From Pelagerythrobacter sp041912895 (GTDB lineage Bacteria; Pseudomonadota; Alphaproteobacteria; Sphingomonadales; Sphingomonadaceae), in contig NZ_JAYSGI010000001.1 of assembly GCF_041912895.1 (NCBI RefSeq), positions 1,116,001 to 1,180,000 on the forward strand: DNA of 64,000 nucleotides. The letters run 5' to 3'. The position numbers were made by a program, and so were the translations under genes. A model generated the notes under the pieces. The model was not told the DNA's origin. It worked only from the letters and a program-made list of their open reading frames with translations, and searched no databases. Below, piece by piece: positions 18,902 through 28,316 of this stretch; within the stretch, counting starts at the first letter, position 1; every line of letters starts with the position of its first letter.

Positions 18902-19827
18902 GCCGGTCCGTCGAAATGCGCCGCTATGCCCGGCGTTGCGCGCGCGAGCAAGTCGGCGGCGAGCGTCGCCGGTGGCTCGTGATCGCCCGGCGCGAACCGA
19001 CACTCGCCGTCCACGCGCTCGGCACCGTCTGGACTGAACAGGATAGCGCGCAGCACGATCGATTCACCCTCGCGCACCGAATGCGCGGCGATCGGGCTGT
19101 GGCAGGTGCCCCCCAGCCCCGCGAGCAGCGCGCGTTCGGCCATTACCGTGGCGCGCGAAGGCGCATCGTCGATCGCGGCGAACAGGGCGCGTGCATTATC
19201 GTCGTCCGCCCGGCATTCGATCCCGATCGCGCCCTGCGCCGGGGCCGGGAGCCATTCGGTGGGATCGAGCGCAGTGCCGACGCCAGTCTCTTCCAGCCGC
19301 GCCAGGCCCGCAGCGGCGAGCAGCGTCACGTCCGCCTCGCCCGCGGCGAGCTTCGCCAGCCGGGTCGCGACGTTGCCGCGAAACGTCACCACGTCGCAAT
19401 CGGGCCGGAAATGGAGGATCTGCGCGGCGCGGCGCGGCGCGCTGGTGCCCACGCGGGCACCGCGTGGGATTTCGGCCACGCTCGCCGCGCCGACCAGCAC
19501 GTCGCGCACGTCGGCGCGCGGCAACACGGCGGCGATCGCCAGCACATCGGGCCGGATCGTCTCGACATCTTTCATCGAATGGACCGCGCCGTCGATCCAT
19601 CCTTCGGCGAGCCACTGGTCGAGTTCCTTCGTCCACAGCGCCTTGCCGCCGATCTCGGCCAGCGGGCGATCCTGTATCCGGTCGCCGCTGGCGCGCACCG
19701 GCATCAGGTCGATCGCGCTTTCGGGCCAACCGTGCGCCGCGCACAGCCGCGCGCGCGCCTCGCGCGCCTGGGCCATGGCGAGCGGCGAATGGCGCGTTCC
19801 GAGGCGGAGCTTTGGCTGGTCGGTCAT
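18898..19827 (-). CDS. hemC: Porphobilinogen deaminase (hydroxymethylbilane synthase)
   Basis: A 309-residue enzyme polymerising four porphobilinogens. N-terminal RLGTRHSPLAMAQA, the substrate loop GAVHSMKDVET, GTSAPRRAAQ and the cofactor-attachment Cys242 (LGGTCHSP) are all present. The ATG at 19827 gives the normal length. Divergent from tsaD with 45 bp between; hemC and tsaD are often back to back in this group. Confidence 0.96.
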   Translation of the reverse strand: MTDQPKLRLGTRHSPLAMAQAREARARLCAAHGWPESAIDLMPVRASGDRIQDRPLAEIGGKALWTKELDQWLAEGWIDGAVHSMKDVETIRPDVLAIAAVLPRADVRDVLVGAASVAEIPRGARVGTSAPRRAAQILHFRPDCDVVTFRGNVATRLAKLAAGEADVTLLAAAGLARLEETGVGTALDPTEWLPAPAQGAIGIECRADDDNARALFAAIDDAPSRATVMAERALLAGLGGTCHSPIAAHSVREGESIVLRAILFSPDGAERVDGECRFAPGDHEPPATLAADLLARATPGIAAHFDGPA

Positions 19828-19872
19828 GAGCGGCGCTTGCCCTAGCGAGGCAATTTGTTCAGGGGAAGCGGC

Positions 19873-20901
19873 ATGGGCATCGTGCTTGGCATCGAATCGA
19901 GCTGCGACGAAACCGCGGCGGCCCTCGTGACCACCGATAGGGCTATCGTCGCGCAACGCATCGCGTCGCAGGATGCGGAGCACGCGCCCTATGGCGGCGT
20001 GGTGCCCGAGATAGCCGCACGCGCGCATGCCGAACGGCTCGCGCCGATGATCGAGGCGGTGATGGACGAGGCGGGAATGGCGCTGGCAGACCTCGACGCG
20101 ATCGCAGCCACCGCCGGGCCGGGCCTGATCGGCGGCGTGATGGTCGGCCTCGTCAGCGCCAAGGCGCTGGCGATGGCAGGCGACGTGCCGCTGATTGCGG
20201 TGAACCATCTGGAAGGGCACGCGCTGTCCCCGCGCCTCGCCGATCCGACGCTCGAATTCCCCTATGCGCTGCTGCTCGTCTCGGGCGGACACTGCCAGAT
20301 CCTGCGTGTCGAGGGCGTCGGGCGCTATCGCCGCCTCGCCACCACGATCGACGACGCACTGGGCGAAGCGTTCGACAAGACCGCCAAGATCCTCGGCCTC
20401 GGCTTTCCCGGCGGCCCGGCGGTCGAGCGGCTGGCGCGCGAGGGCGATCCCCGCGCTGTGCCCCTCCCCCGCCCGCTGGTCGGCAGCGGCGAACCGCATT
20501 TCAGCTTCGCCGGTCTCAAGAGCGCGGTGCTGCGCGCCAAGGAGAGCGGCAAGCACGCGGATGCCGATATCGCGGCGAGCTTCCAGCAGGCCGCGCTCGA
20601 CTGCGTATGCGACCGGCTGGCGATCGCGCTCGATGCGATGGAGCCGGTGCCCGCGCTGGTCGTCGCGGGCGGCGTCGCGGCCAACCGCGCGATCCGCACC
20701 GCGCTGGAGGACCTGGCGAACGCGCGCGGCATGCGCTTCGTCGCGCCCCCGCCCGGGCTGTGCACCGACAACGCGGCGATGATCGCCTGGGCCGGCTGCG
20801 AACGGCTTGGCCAGTCCGATCCGCTCGATATCGCGGCCCGCCCCCGTTGGCCGCTCGATCCCGAGGCGGAGCCGGTCCGCGGCGCGGGGTACAAGGCATG
20901 A
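19873..20901 (+). CDS. tsaD: tRNA N6-adenosine threonylcarbamoyltransferase TsaD
   Basis: The 342-residue enzyme transfers threonylcarbamoyl to A37 of ANN-decoding tRNAs with TsaB/TsaE. It starts GIESSCDETAAAL, has the metal-binding NHLEGH, and shows SGGHCQIL, GEAFDKTAKILGL and VAGGVAANRAIR of the ASKHA fold. An AGGGGAAG ribosome site precedes the ATG. Its stop overlaps the gpsA start (ATGA), making a three-gene coupled set with gpsA and the flippase gene. Confidence 0.97.
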   Translation: MGIVLGIESSCDETAAALVTTDRAIVAQRIASQDAEHAPYGGVVPEIAARAHAERLAPMIEAVMDEAGMALADLDAIAATAGPGLIGGVMVGLVSAKALAMAGDVPLIAVNHLEGHALSPRLADPTLEFPYALLLVSGGHCQILRVEGVGRYRRLATTIDDALGEAFDKTAKILGLGFPGGPAVERLAREGDPRAVPLPRPLVGSGEPHFSFAGLKSAVLRAKESGKHADADIAASFQQAALDCVCDRLAIALDAMEPVPALVVAGGVAANRAIRTALEDLANARGMRFVAPPPGLCTDNAAMIAWAGCERLGQSDPLDIAARPRWPLDPEAEPVRGAGYKA

Positions 20902-21899
20902 CCGAAAGCATGACTGTCGGCGTGATCGGCGCGGGCGCGTGGGGTACCGCGCTCGCGCAAATGCTCGCGTCGGACGGGCGCGAGGTGCTGCTGTGGGCGC
21001 TCGAGCCCGAACTGGTCGACGAGATCAACTCTTCGCGCCGCAACGGGATTTATCTTCCCTCCGCCGAGCTGGCGCCGACGATCCGCGCCACCGGCGCCCT
21101 CTCCGATCTCGCCGGATGCAGCGCGATCCTCGCGGTCACGCCCGCACAGCATCTCGGCAAGGTGCTCGCGAATCTTCCCGAACATCCGCGTGACCTCGTG
21201 CTGTGCAGCAAGGGCATCGAAGCGGGCACCGGGCGGCTGATGAACGCCGTCGCCGCCGAGGCCGCGCCCGAAAGCGCGATCGCCATCCTGTCCGGCCCCA
21301 CCTTCGCGCACGAAGTCGCCGCCGGGCTGCCCACCGCGGTCACGCTGGCGTGCAGCGGCGGCGAAGCGCAGTGGGACCGGCTCGCCCCGATGATCGCGCG
21401 GCCATCGTTCCGGCCATATTATTCGGACGACGTCACCGGGGCGGAGATCGGCGGCGCGGTCAAGAACGTGCTCGCGATCGCCTGCGGCGTGGTCGACGGG
21501 CTGCAATTGGGCCAGAACGCGCGCGCCGCGCTGATCGCGCGCGGCTATGCCGAGATGCTGCGCTTCGGCGAGGCGCTGGGCGCGATGCCCGAAACGCTCG
21601 CGGGCCTGTGCGGTTTGGGCGATCTCGTGCTCACCTGCTCCTCCACCTCGAGCCGCAACTTCTCGCTCGGCAAGGCGCTCGGCGAAGGGCAGTCCGCGCA
21701 GGTGCTAATGGCCGACCGGCGCACCGTGGCCGAAGGCGCGCACACCGCGCCGGTGCTGACCGAACTCGCCGCGCGCCACGGCATCGCCATGCCGATCGTC
21801 GCCGCGGTCTACCGCCTGCTCGGCGGTGCGCCGGCGCCCGATATCGTGAGCGAGCTGCTCTCGCGCCCATTGCGTTCGGAACAGGACGGCGCTGCGTGA
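20898..21899 (+). CDS. gpsA: NAD(P)-dependent glycerol-3-phosphate dehydrogenase
   Basis: A 333-residue cytosolic enzyme making sn-glycerol-3-phosphate from DHAP for phospholipid synthesis. Rossmann motif VIGAGAWGTALAQ, catalytic Lys in GGAVKNVLAIACG, and the C-terminal LCGLGDLVLTCSSTSSRNF are canonical. The ATG shares bases with the tsaD stop. The same frame is open further upstream inside tsaD but that part has no GpsA character. Confidence 0.96.
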   Translation: MTESMTVGVIGAGAWGTALAQMLASDGREVLLWALEPELVDEINSSRRNGIYLPSAELAPTIRATGALSDLAGCSAILAVTPAQHLGKVLANLPEHPRDLVLCSKGIEAGTGRLMNAVAAEAAPESAIAILSGPTFAHEVAAGLPTAVTLACSGGEAQWDRLAPMIARPSFRPYYSDDVTGAEIGGAVKNVLAIACGVVDGLQLGQNARAALIARGYAEMLRFGEALGAMPETLAGLCGLGDLVLTCSSTSSRNFSLGKALGEGQSAQVLMADRRTVAEGAHTAPVLTELAARHGIAMPIVAAVYRLLGGAPAPDIVSELLSRPLRSEQDGAA

Positions 21900-23392
21900 C
21901 CGAAGCCGAGCAGCAGGGCGACATCGCGGTGCTCGCGAAAGGGGGCCGGACCAATTTCATCGGTTTCCTGCTGCGGCTCGTCGCGCGGGTGCCCTTCCTG
22001 TTCATCGCCGGGCGGCTCTACGGCGCGGCGGAACTCGGCCGCTTCGCTTCCGCGCTGGTGGTGATCGAACTGCTCGCGCTGATCTGCTCGATGGGGGAAA
22101 AGCGCGGGCTGGCGCAGCGCCTGTCCGAAGGCGAAGGCATCCGGCCGGCCAACGTGGTGTTCGACGGGCTGCTGCTGGCCACGCTGCTATCGTGCGCTGC
22201 GGGCCTCTTTCTGTGGTTCGTCCCCGCGCCGATGTTCCCCGCCGGGCAATATTCGACGCTCGACAAGCTGCTCGTCACGGCGATCCCCGCCTATGCGCTG
22301 ACCGAAATCCTGCTCGCCGCGCAGGCCTATCGGTTCGACATCGCGACCACCGTGCGCGCACGCGCGATCGTGGAACCCTGGACGATCTCCATCATGGCCG
22401 GCGCGCTGTTCTTCGTGATCCCGGAATCAGGCCTGTCGCTCGCCTACATCGCCTCGATCTACGCCGGGCTGATCGCGGCGGCGTGGCCGTTTCTCAGGAT
22501 GTACGGCCTGCCGCGCCAGTGGCGGCCCAACCCGCGCGCCATGTGGCGCATGACCACCCGCGCCTTCCCGCTCGCTTCGGCGGACGCGATCGAATGGGGC
22601 ACGCGGCGGCTCGATATCTTCATCCTCGGCCTGTTCGCCGCGCCCGCCGCGGTCGGGATCTATTACATCGCGCAGCAGGTCGCGAGCTTGCCGCAGAAGC
22701 TCAAGACGAGCTTCGAGCCGATCCTCGGCCCGGTCATCACCCGCAACCTCAAGGAAAAGAACTATCCGGCAATCGCCCGGCAGGTCTGTCAGGTGGGCTT
22801 CTGGATCGTCGCCGCGCAGGCCGGCATCGCGCTTGCGCTCGGCGTGCCGGGGGAAGCGGTGATGGGGCTTGTCGGTCCGAACTTCGTCGGCGGCACCGGC
22901 GCGCTGGCCTTCCTGCTCGCGGCGGAAGTCGTGGCCGCGACCGCGGTCGTCTCCGAAGCCGCGCTCGTCTACGTCGCGCGCAAGCGCAACCTCGCGATCT
23001 CGTTCGGCACGATCGCGCTCCAGGGCGTGCTCACGGTGGCCGCGATCATGGCGGCCGAGCGGATGGGACTGGGCGAGCCGCACAAGGCCGCCGCGGCGGC
23101 GATCTCGCTCATGGGCGCCCTCGGCGTCGCTTCGCTGGCCAAGGCCTGGCTGCTCTCGCGCATCCTCGGCGAGCGGGTGAACAACTGGCGCTGGGCGCTG
23201 GTCTGGGCCGCTGCGCCGGCGATCGCGGTCGGTTACCTCGCCACGCGCACCCCCGAATGGGTCGAGCTGATCTTCGGCATCCCGCTGATCCTGCTGACCT
23301 ACGGCTGGGTCATCTGGCGCAAGGGCTTCGGCCCGGAAGACCGTGTGCTGTTCCGCAAGAACGTCGGCGGGGAGAACGTGGCGGAGACCTGA
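21896..23392 (+). CDS. Polysaccharide flippase-like membrane protein
   Basis: A 498-residue protein with about 14 hydrophobic helices, resembling the MOP superfamily (Wzx/RfbX-type lipopolysaccharide or exopolysaccharide exporters). Start is a GTG overlapping the gpsA stop (GTGA). Segments such as FVIPESGLSLAYIASIYAGL and ASADAIEWGTRRLDIFILGL fit the family. No glycosyltransferases are beside it, so the substrate is unknown. Inner-membrane location. Confidence 0.82.
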   Translation: MTEAEQQGDIAVLAKGGRTNFIGFLLRLVARVPFLFIAGRLYGAAELGRFASALVVIELLALICSMGEKRGLAQRLSEGEGIRPANVVFDGLLLATLLSCAAGLFLWFVPAPMFPAGQYSTLDKLLVTAIPAYALTEILLAAQAYRFDIATTVRARAIVEPWTISIMAGALFFVIPESGLSLAYIASIYAGLIAAAWPFLRMYGLPRQWRPNPRAMWRMTTRAFPLASADAIEWGTRRLDIFILGLFAAPAAVGIYYIAQQVASLPQKLKTSFEPILGPVITRNLKEKNYPAIARQVCQVGFWIVAAQAGIALALGVPGEAVMGLVGPNFVGGTGALAFLLAAEVVAATAVVSEAALVYVARKRNLAISFGTIALQGVLTVAAIMAAERMGLGEPHKAAAAAISLMGALGVASLAKAWLLSRILGERVNNWRWALVWAAAPAIAVGYLATRTPEWVELIFGIPLILLTYGWVIWRKGFGPEDRVLFRKNVGGENVAET

Positions 23393-23446
23393 CCGAAGGC
23401 CCTCGTGGCCTTGCCCCCGCGCGAGGCCGCACGTAAGGCACGGGCC

Positions 23447-24187
23447 ATGGCGATCCGCTCGACACTCACGATATTCGCCGGGGCATTGGCGGTCGGCGCG
23501 CTCGGGATCACCGGGGCGAACCTTTCCGCCGGCGATCTCCAGTCGGCGCTCGCGAGCGAAGCGCAGGACGCGATCGCCGAAGCGGGTGGGCAGGGCGTGG
23601 TCGCCAATTTCGTTTCGCCTTCGGGCTGGCCGTCGCGGCACCCGGTGCTCGATGGCGGCGGCGCGCTCGACGAAGCCACGCGCGCGAAAGTCGCTCGCGC
23701 GGTCGCCGCGGTGCCGGGCGTCGGCGGCATTCGCTGGGCCGATGGCGAAGCGCGGGCGCATGGCGGCGAGACCGAGTACACCCCCGCCCATTGCCAGGAA
23801 GACGTCGACGCCCTGCTGCGCGCGCGCACGATACGGTTCGAGGAATCGCGCAGCACGATCGATCGTGCCAGCCAGCAACTGGTCGACGAGGTCGCCTCCG
23901 CCTTGCGGCCCTGCCTCGGCAGCATCATCGCCATCACCGGCCATACCGACAGCTCGGGCGCACCCGCGGGCAACCTCGCGCTGTCGCGCGAACGAGCGGT
24001 AGCGGTGCGCGAGGCGCTCGTGGCGCGGGGGATACCCGCCGACGGCCTGCGCACCAGCGGCGTCGGGTCGAGCGAACCGGTCGAAGGGCTCGCTCCGAGC
24101 GATCCGGCCAACCGGCGGATCGAGTTCTCCGTCGTCTCGACCGAGCCGTTGCGGATCAGCCCGATCGACATTCCGGGGGCGCGTTGA
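23447..24187 (+). CDS. OmpA-family peptidoglycan-binding protein
   Basis: A 246-residue protein with an N-terminal membrane segment or signal (AIRSTLTIFAGALAVGALG). A BON-like middle portion holds VPGVGGIRWADGEA. The C-terminal OmpA domain (about 125-240) holds ITGHTDSSGAPAGNLALSRE and the peptidoglycan-contact motif SDPANRRIEF. I chose the ATG at 23447 (AAGG nine bases upstream); an in-frame GTG at 23405 would add 14 residues. It is followed after one base by a 35-residue membrane protein. Confidence 0.85.
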   Translation: MAIRSTLTIFAGALAVGALGITGANLSAGDLQSALASEAQDAIAEAGGQGVVANFVSPSGWPSRHPVLDGGGALDEATRAKVARAVAAVPGVGGIRWADGEARAHGGETEYTPAHCQEDVDALLRARTIRFEESRSTIDRASQQLVDEVASALRPCLGSIIAITGHTDSSGAPAGNLALSRERAVAVREALVARGIPADGLRTSGVGSSEPVEGLAPSDPANRRIEFSVVSTEPLRISPIDIPGAR

Positions 24188-24188
24188 C

Positions 24189-24296
24189 ATGGCGATGTGG
24201 TTCGAACTCACGGTAATGCTGCTCGCGACCTACGCCGTCGGCCTCGGCATCGGATGGCTGTTCTGGGGCCGCGTATCGAACGATTGGGGAGAATGA
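24189..24296 (+). CDS. 35-residue single-helix membrane protein
   Basis: An ATG one base after the OmpA-like stop opens a 35-codon frame ending at TGA 24294-24296. The product is one hydrophobic helix (FELTVMLLATYAVGLGIGWL) followed by a short polar tail ending WGE. It fits snugly between two genes on the same strand (4 bp to the next ATG), and the helix residues look selected rather than random. No function can be given. It would be missed by ordinary length cut-offs. Confidence 0.65.
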   Translation: MAMWFELTVMLLATYAVGLGIGWLFWGRVSNDWGE

Positions 24297-24300
24297 TGGC

Positions 24301-24858
24301 ATGACGCAGATGATCGAAACCTGGTGGCCCCTGTTCATCGTCGCCCTCGTGCTGGGCATCGCGATCGCATGGTGGCTGTTCGGATCGCGCCGCAGCACGC
24401 GCGTAACCGATCGCAGCGCAGGCGACGTGCTCGACGACGGGGCGGCGCCGGCCGCGCGCAACCAGGCGCTGATCGACGCCAAGGCGGCAGCGCAGCCGCC
24501 TGTCGTGCCGCCGGGGGTCGCCGGCAGCGGCACTGCGGTCGCGGCGGCGGTCGAGGCGCAGCAGATCGATGCCGCCGAAGCCGCTGCGGAAGTACCGCCT
24601 CCGCCAGCTACAGCTGCGGCAGGTGACGATCTCACCCGGATCAAGGGGGTCGGCGGAAAGCTCGATCAGTTGCTCGCCTCGCTCGGGGTCACCAGCTTCG
24701 CACAGATCGCCGCCTGGAGCGAGACCGACATCGACCGGATCGACGCGCAACTGGGCCGGTTCCAGGGCCGTATCCGGCGCGATAGCTGGGTCGAGCAGGC
24801 AAAGCTGCTCGCGGCGGACGACACCGCGGGTTACGAGGCCAAATTCGGCCGCCTGTGA
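24301..24858 (+). CDS. Membrane-anchored helix-hairpin-helix protein
   Basis: A 185-residue protein with an N-terminal transmembrane helix (WWPLFIVALVLGIAIAWWLF), an Ala/Pro-rich linker (about 65-105) and a C-terminal helix-hairpin-helix domain (about 108-170). The domain contains LTRIKGVGGKLDQLLASLGV and SFAQIAAWSETDID, the same module as the C-terminal extension of alphaproteobacterial NuoE and L21 proteins. It may bind nucleic acid or act as a protein-interaction module. Probably cotranscribed with the two preceding genes. Confidence 0.75.
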   Translation: MTQMIETWWPLFIVALVLGIAIAWWLFGSRRSTRVTDRSAGDVLDDGAAPAARNQALIDAKAAAQPPVVPPGVAGSGTAVAAAVEAQQIDAAEAAAEVPPPPATAAAGDDLTRIKGVGGKLDQLLASLGVTSFAQIAAWSETDIDRIDAQLGRFQGRIRRDSWVEQAKLLAADDTAGYEAKFGRL

Positions 24859-24932
24859 CCCGTAAGGCACGGGAACAATCCACGCTTGCCCCGGTTAATT
24901 CGATCAAACGCAATCGAATTTTTGGGTTAAGT

Positions 24933-25295
24933 ATGATGAAACATCCCCGTATATTGGTCGCGGAAGACGAGTTTATCGTCGCCTTCGACTTGTGCGACAC
25001 CGTCGAAGAAGCCGGCTTCGAGGTCGAAGGCCCGCATTCCGAAATCTCTAGCGCCATGCTCGCGGTGCAGAAGACGCGGCCCGACCTCGCGATTCTCGAC
25101 GTCGAACTCGAGGATGGCGAGGCTTTCTCGCTCGCCGAGACGCTGATGGCCGAGAACGTGCCGGTAATCTTCCACTCCGGTCAGTTCAGCCCCGACGAAG
25201 TACGCGCGCGCTATCCCAGCGCGATCGCGTGCTCGAAGCCGTGCCCGCCGAACGTAATGCTCGAAAAAGTCCAGCAGGCGCTTTCGAGCAACTGA
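24933..25295 (+). CDS. Stand-alone receiver (CheY-like) response regulator
   Basis: A 120-residue single receiver domain: acidic pair in VAEDEF, acceptor Asp in AILDVELEDG, and the conserved Lys-Pro in CSKPCP. No output domain, so it would act through protein contacts. It begins with two consecutive ATG codons (24933 and 24936); no clear ribosome site precedes them. The frame is open upstream to 24855 but that part is not receiver-like. No kinase is adjacent. A strong hairpin lies 30 bp after the stop. Confidence 0.85.
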   Translation: MMKHPRILVAEDEFIVAFDLCDTVEEAGFEVEGPHSEISSAMLAVQKTRPDLAILDVELEDGEAFSLAETLMAENVPVIFHSGQFSPDEVRARYPSAIACSKPCPPNVMLEKVQQALSSN

Positions 25296-25325
25296 ATCTG
25301 CTAGCATTTTCCGCTTCGGCAATCG

Positions 25326-25349
25326 GACGGGCGCACTCGTGCGCCCGTC
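25326..25349 (+). terminator. Perfect 11-bp inverted repeat, probable terminator
   Basis: GACGGGCGCAC-tc-GTGCGCCCGTC is a perfect palindromic stem 30 bp after the response-regulator stop. It is followed by TCTAC rather than a T-run, so intrinsic termination would be imperfect. Confidence 0.5.
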
Positions 25350-25370
25350 TCTACATGGTCGGTCGATCAC

Positions 25371-25421
25371 GCGAGCGGCGTCGCTCGCTCTCGCGGGCTT
25401 GTCGCGGTAGCGCAAGCCTGC
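25371..25421 (+). promoter_or_regulatory. Two further hairpins in the leader of the gcdH operon
   Basis: GCGAGCG-gcgt-CGCTCGC (25371-25388) and GCGGGCTTG ... CAAGCCTGC (25393-25421, nine pairs with one G-T) follow directly after the terminator-like repeat. The gcdH ATG with its AGGAGA ribosome site comes 32 bp later. These could be leader RNA structure or REP-like elements. Confidence 0.35.
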
Positions 25422-25452
25422 GAAGGGAAGGCTAGCAGTCACAGGAGACATC

Positions 25453-26633
<1,181 letters not shown>

Positions 26634-26634
<1 letters not shown>

Positions 26635-27278
26635 TGCGATTGTTCGGATACTATCGCAGCTCCACGAGCTATCGCCTTAGAATCGCGCTGAATCTCAAGC
26701 GGCTCGATTACGAATACGTGCCGGTAAACCTGCTCCAGGCCGAGCAGCGAGGTGCGGAATACACCGCGCGCAACCCGTTCGGCACGGTGCCCACGCTCGA
26801 AGCTGACGGACGCGAGCGCGCGCAATCGATGGCGCAGCTCGAATGGCTCGACGAGGCATATCCCGAGCACCCGCTGCTACCCAAGGGCACCGAAGAGCGC
26901 TTCACGGTGCGCGAACTGGTCTACGCGATCGCCACCGAGCTTCACGCGCCGCTCAACCTGCCAGTCCTGAAATATCTCAAGGATCCGCTCGGCCATTCGC
27001 AGCCCGAGATCGACACTTGGTATCGCCACTGGCTGGCGCGGACGCTGGCGCCGGTCGAGGCGCGGCTGGCGCAGCTCGGCAGCGAAGACTTCCTGTTCGA
27101 CGCCCCCGGCCTGTTCGAGGCCGTGCTGCTGCCGCAGGTCTACAACGCGCGCCGCTTCGCGTTCGATTTCGCGGACCTGCCGTGCATCGAGCGGATCGAG
27201 GCGGCCTGCCTCGCGCTGGAATCTTTCCAGCGCGCCCACCCCGACAATCAACCGGACAACCCGGAGAACACCCGATGA
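26634..27278 (+). CDS. maiA: Maleylacetoacetate isomerase (zeta-class GST)
   Basis: A 214-residue glutathione S-transferase-fold enzyme that isomerises maleylacetoacetate to fumarylacetoacetate in tyrosine/homogentisate breakdown. The active-site motif reads SSTSYRLRIALN where the zeta class usually has SSCSWRVR, so the family Cys is a Thr here. NPFGTVPTLEADG is the glutathione-binding loop. The start is the ATG sharing a base with the gcdH stop; a TTG one codon upstream is also possible. Its own stop overlaps fahA (ATGA). Confidence 0.9.
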
Positions 27279-28285
27279 AGCTCGCCACCCTCAACGACGG
27301 CACCCGCGACGGCAAGCTGGTCGTCGTCTCGAAAGACGTGACCCGCTATTGCGCCGCGGACAACATCGCCCCGACGATGCAGTTTGCGCTCGACAACTGG
27401 GCGGAGGTCGCCCCGAAGCTGGAAGTCCTCTACCGCGACGTCGAGCACGAGGCAGTGCCGTGCGAGCGGTTCCACGAGCGCGAGGCCCATTCGCCCCTGC
27501 CGCGCGCCTATCAGTGGGCCGACGGCAGCGCCTACATCAACCACGTCGAATTGGTGCGCAAGGCGCGCGGCGCCGAGGTGCCCGAGAGCTTCTACCACGA
27601 CCCGCTGATGTATCAGGGCGGCTCGGACGACTTCCTGCCCCCACGCGCCGACATTCCGTTGAAGGACACCGCCTGGGGCTGCGACATGGAGGGCGAGATC
27701 GCCTGCATCGTGGACGACGTGCCGATGGGCACGACGCCGGAAGAAGCGGCGGGCCACATCAAGCTGCTGATGCTCGTCAACGACGTGTCGCTGCGCGGCC
27801 TGATCCCCGGCGAACTCGCCAAGGGCTTCGGGTTCTTCCAGTCGAAACCCGCAACCGCGTTTAGCCCCGTGGCGGTCACACCCGACGAACTGGGCGAGGC
27901 GTGGGAGGGCAACGTGATCCATCGCCCGCTGATGGTCGACTACAACGGCGCGCCGTTCGGCCGCGCGAACGTGGGGCAGGACGCGACGTTCAGCCTCGCC
28001 GATCTGGTCGCTCATGCGGCCAAGACGCGCAATCTCGGCGCGGGCGCGATCATTGGTTCCGGTACGATCTCGAACCAGGGGCCCGATGGCGATCCGGGCA
28101 AGCCGGTCGCCGAAGGCGGCGCGGGCTATTCGTGCATCGCGGAAATCCGCATGATCGAAACGATCGCGGACGGCGAAGCGAAGACCCGCTTCATGGCCCC
28201 CGGCGACAGCGTGGCGATCTGGATGGAGGACAGCGAAGGCCATTCGATATTCGGCAAGATCGAGCAGCAGGTGGTGCAGGGCTGA
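27275..28285 (+). CDS. fahA: Fumarylacetoacetate hydrolase
   Basis: A 336-residue FAH-family enzyme cleaving fumarylacetoacetate to fumarate and acetoacetate. Metal-binding and family motifs are visible: WGCDMEGEIACIVDD, LLMLVNDVSLRGLIPGELAK, GFFQSKPATAFSPVAV and GSGTISNQGPDG. It follows maiA with a 4-base overlap. With gcdH this suggests an operon for aromatic amino-acid catabolism; homogentisate dioxygenase and 4-HPP dioxygenase are not in the window. Confidence 0.93.
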   Translation: MKLATLNDGTRDGKLVVVSKDVTRYCAADNIAPTMQFALDNWAEVAPKLEVLYRDVEHEAVPCERFHEREAHSPLPRAYQWADGSAYINHVELVRKARGAEVPESFYHDPLMYQGGSDDFLPPRADIPLKDTAWGCDMEGEIACIVDDVPMGTTPEEAAGHIKLLMLVNDVSLRGLIPGELAKGFGFFQSKPATAFSPVAVTPDELGEAWEGNVIHRPLMVDYNGAPFGRANVGQDATFSLADLVAHAAKTRNLGAGAIIGSGTISNQGPDGDPGKPVAEGGAGYSCIAEIRMIETIADGEAKTRFMAPGDSVAIWMEDSEGHSIFGKIEQQVVQG

Positions 28286-28316
28286 CCGGCGCGCCGCGCC
28301 AGGGCCAAAAATAAGC

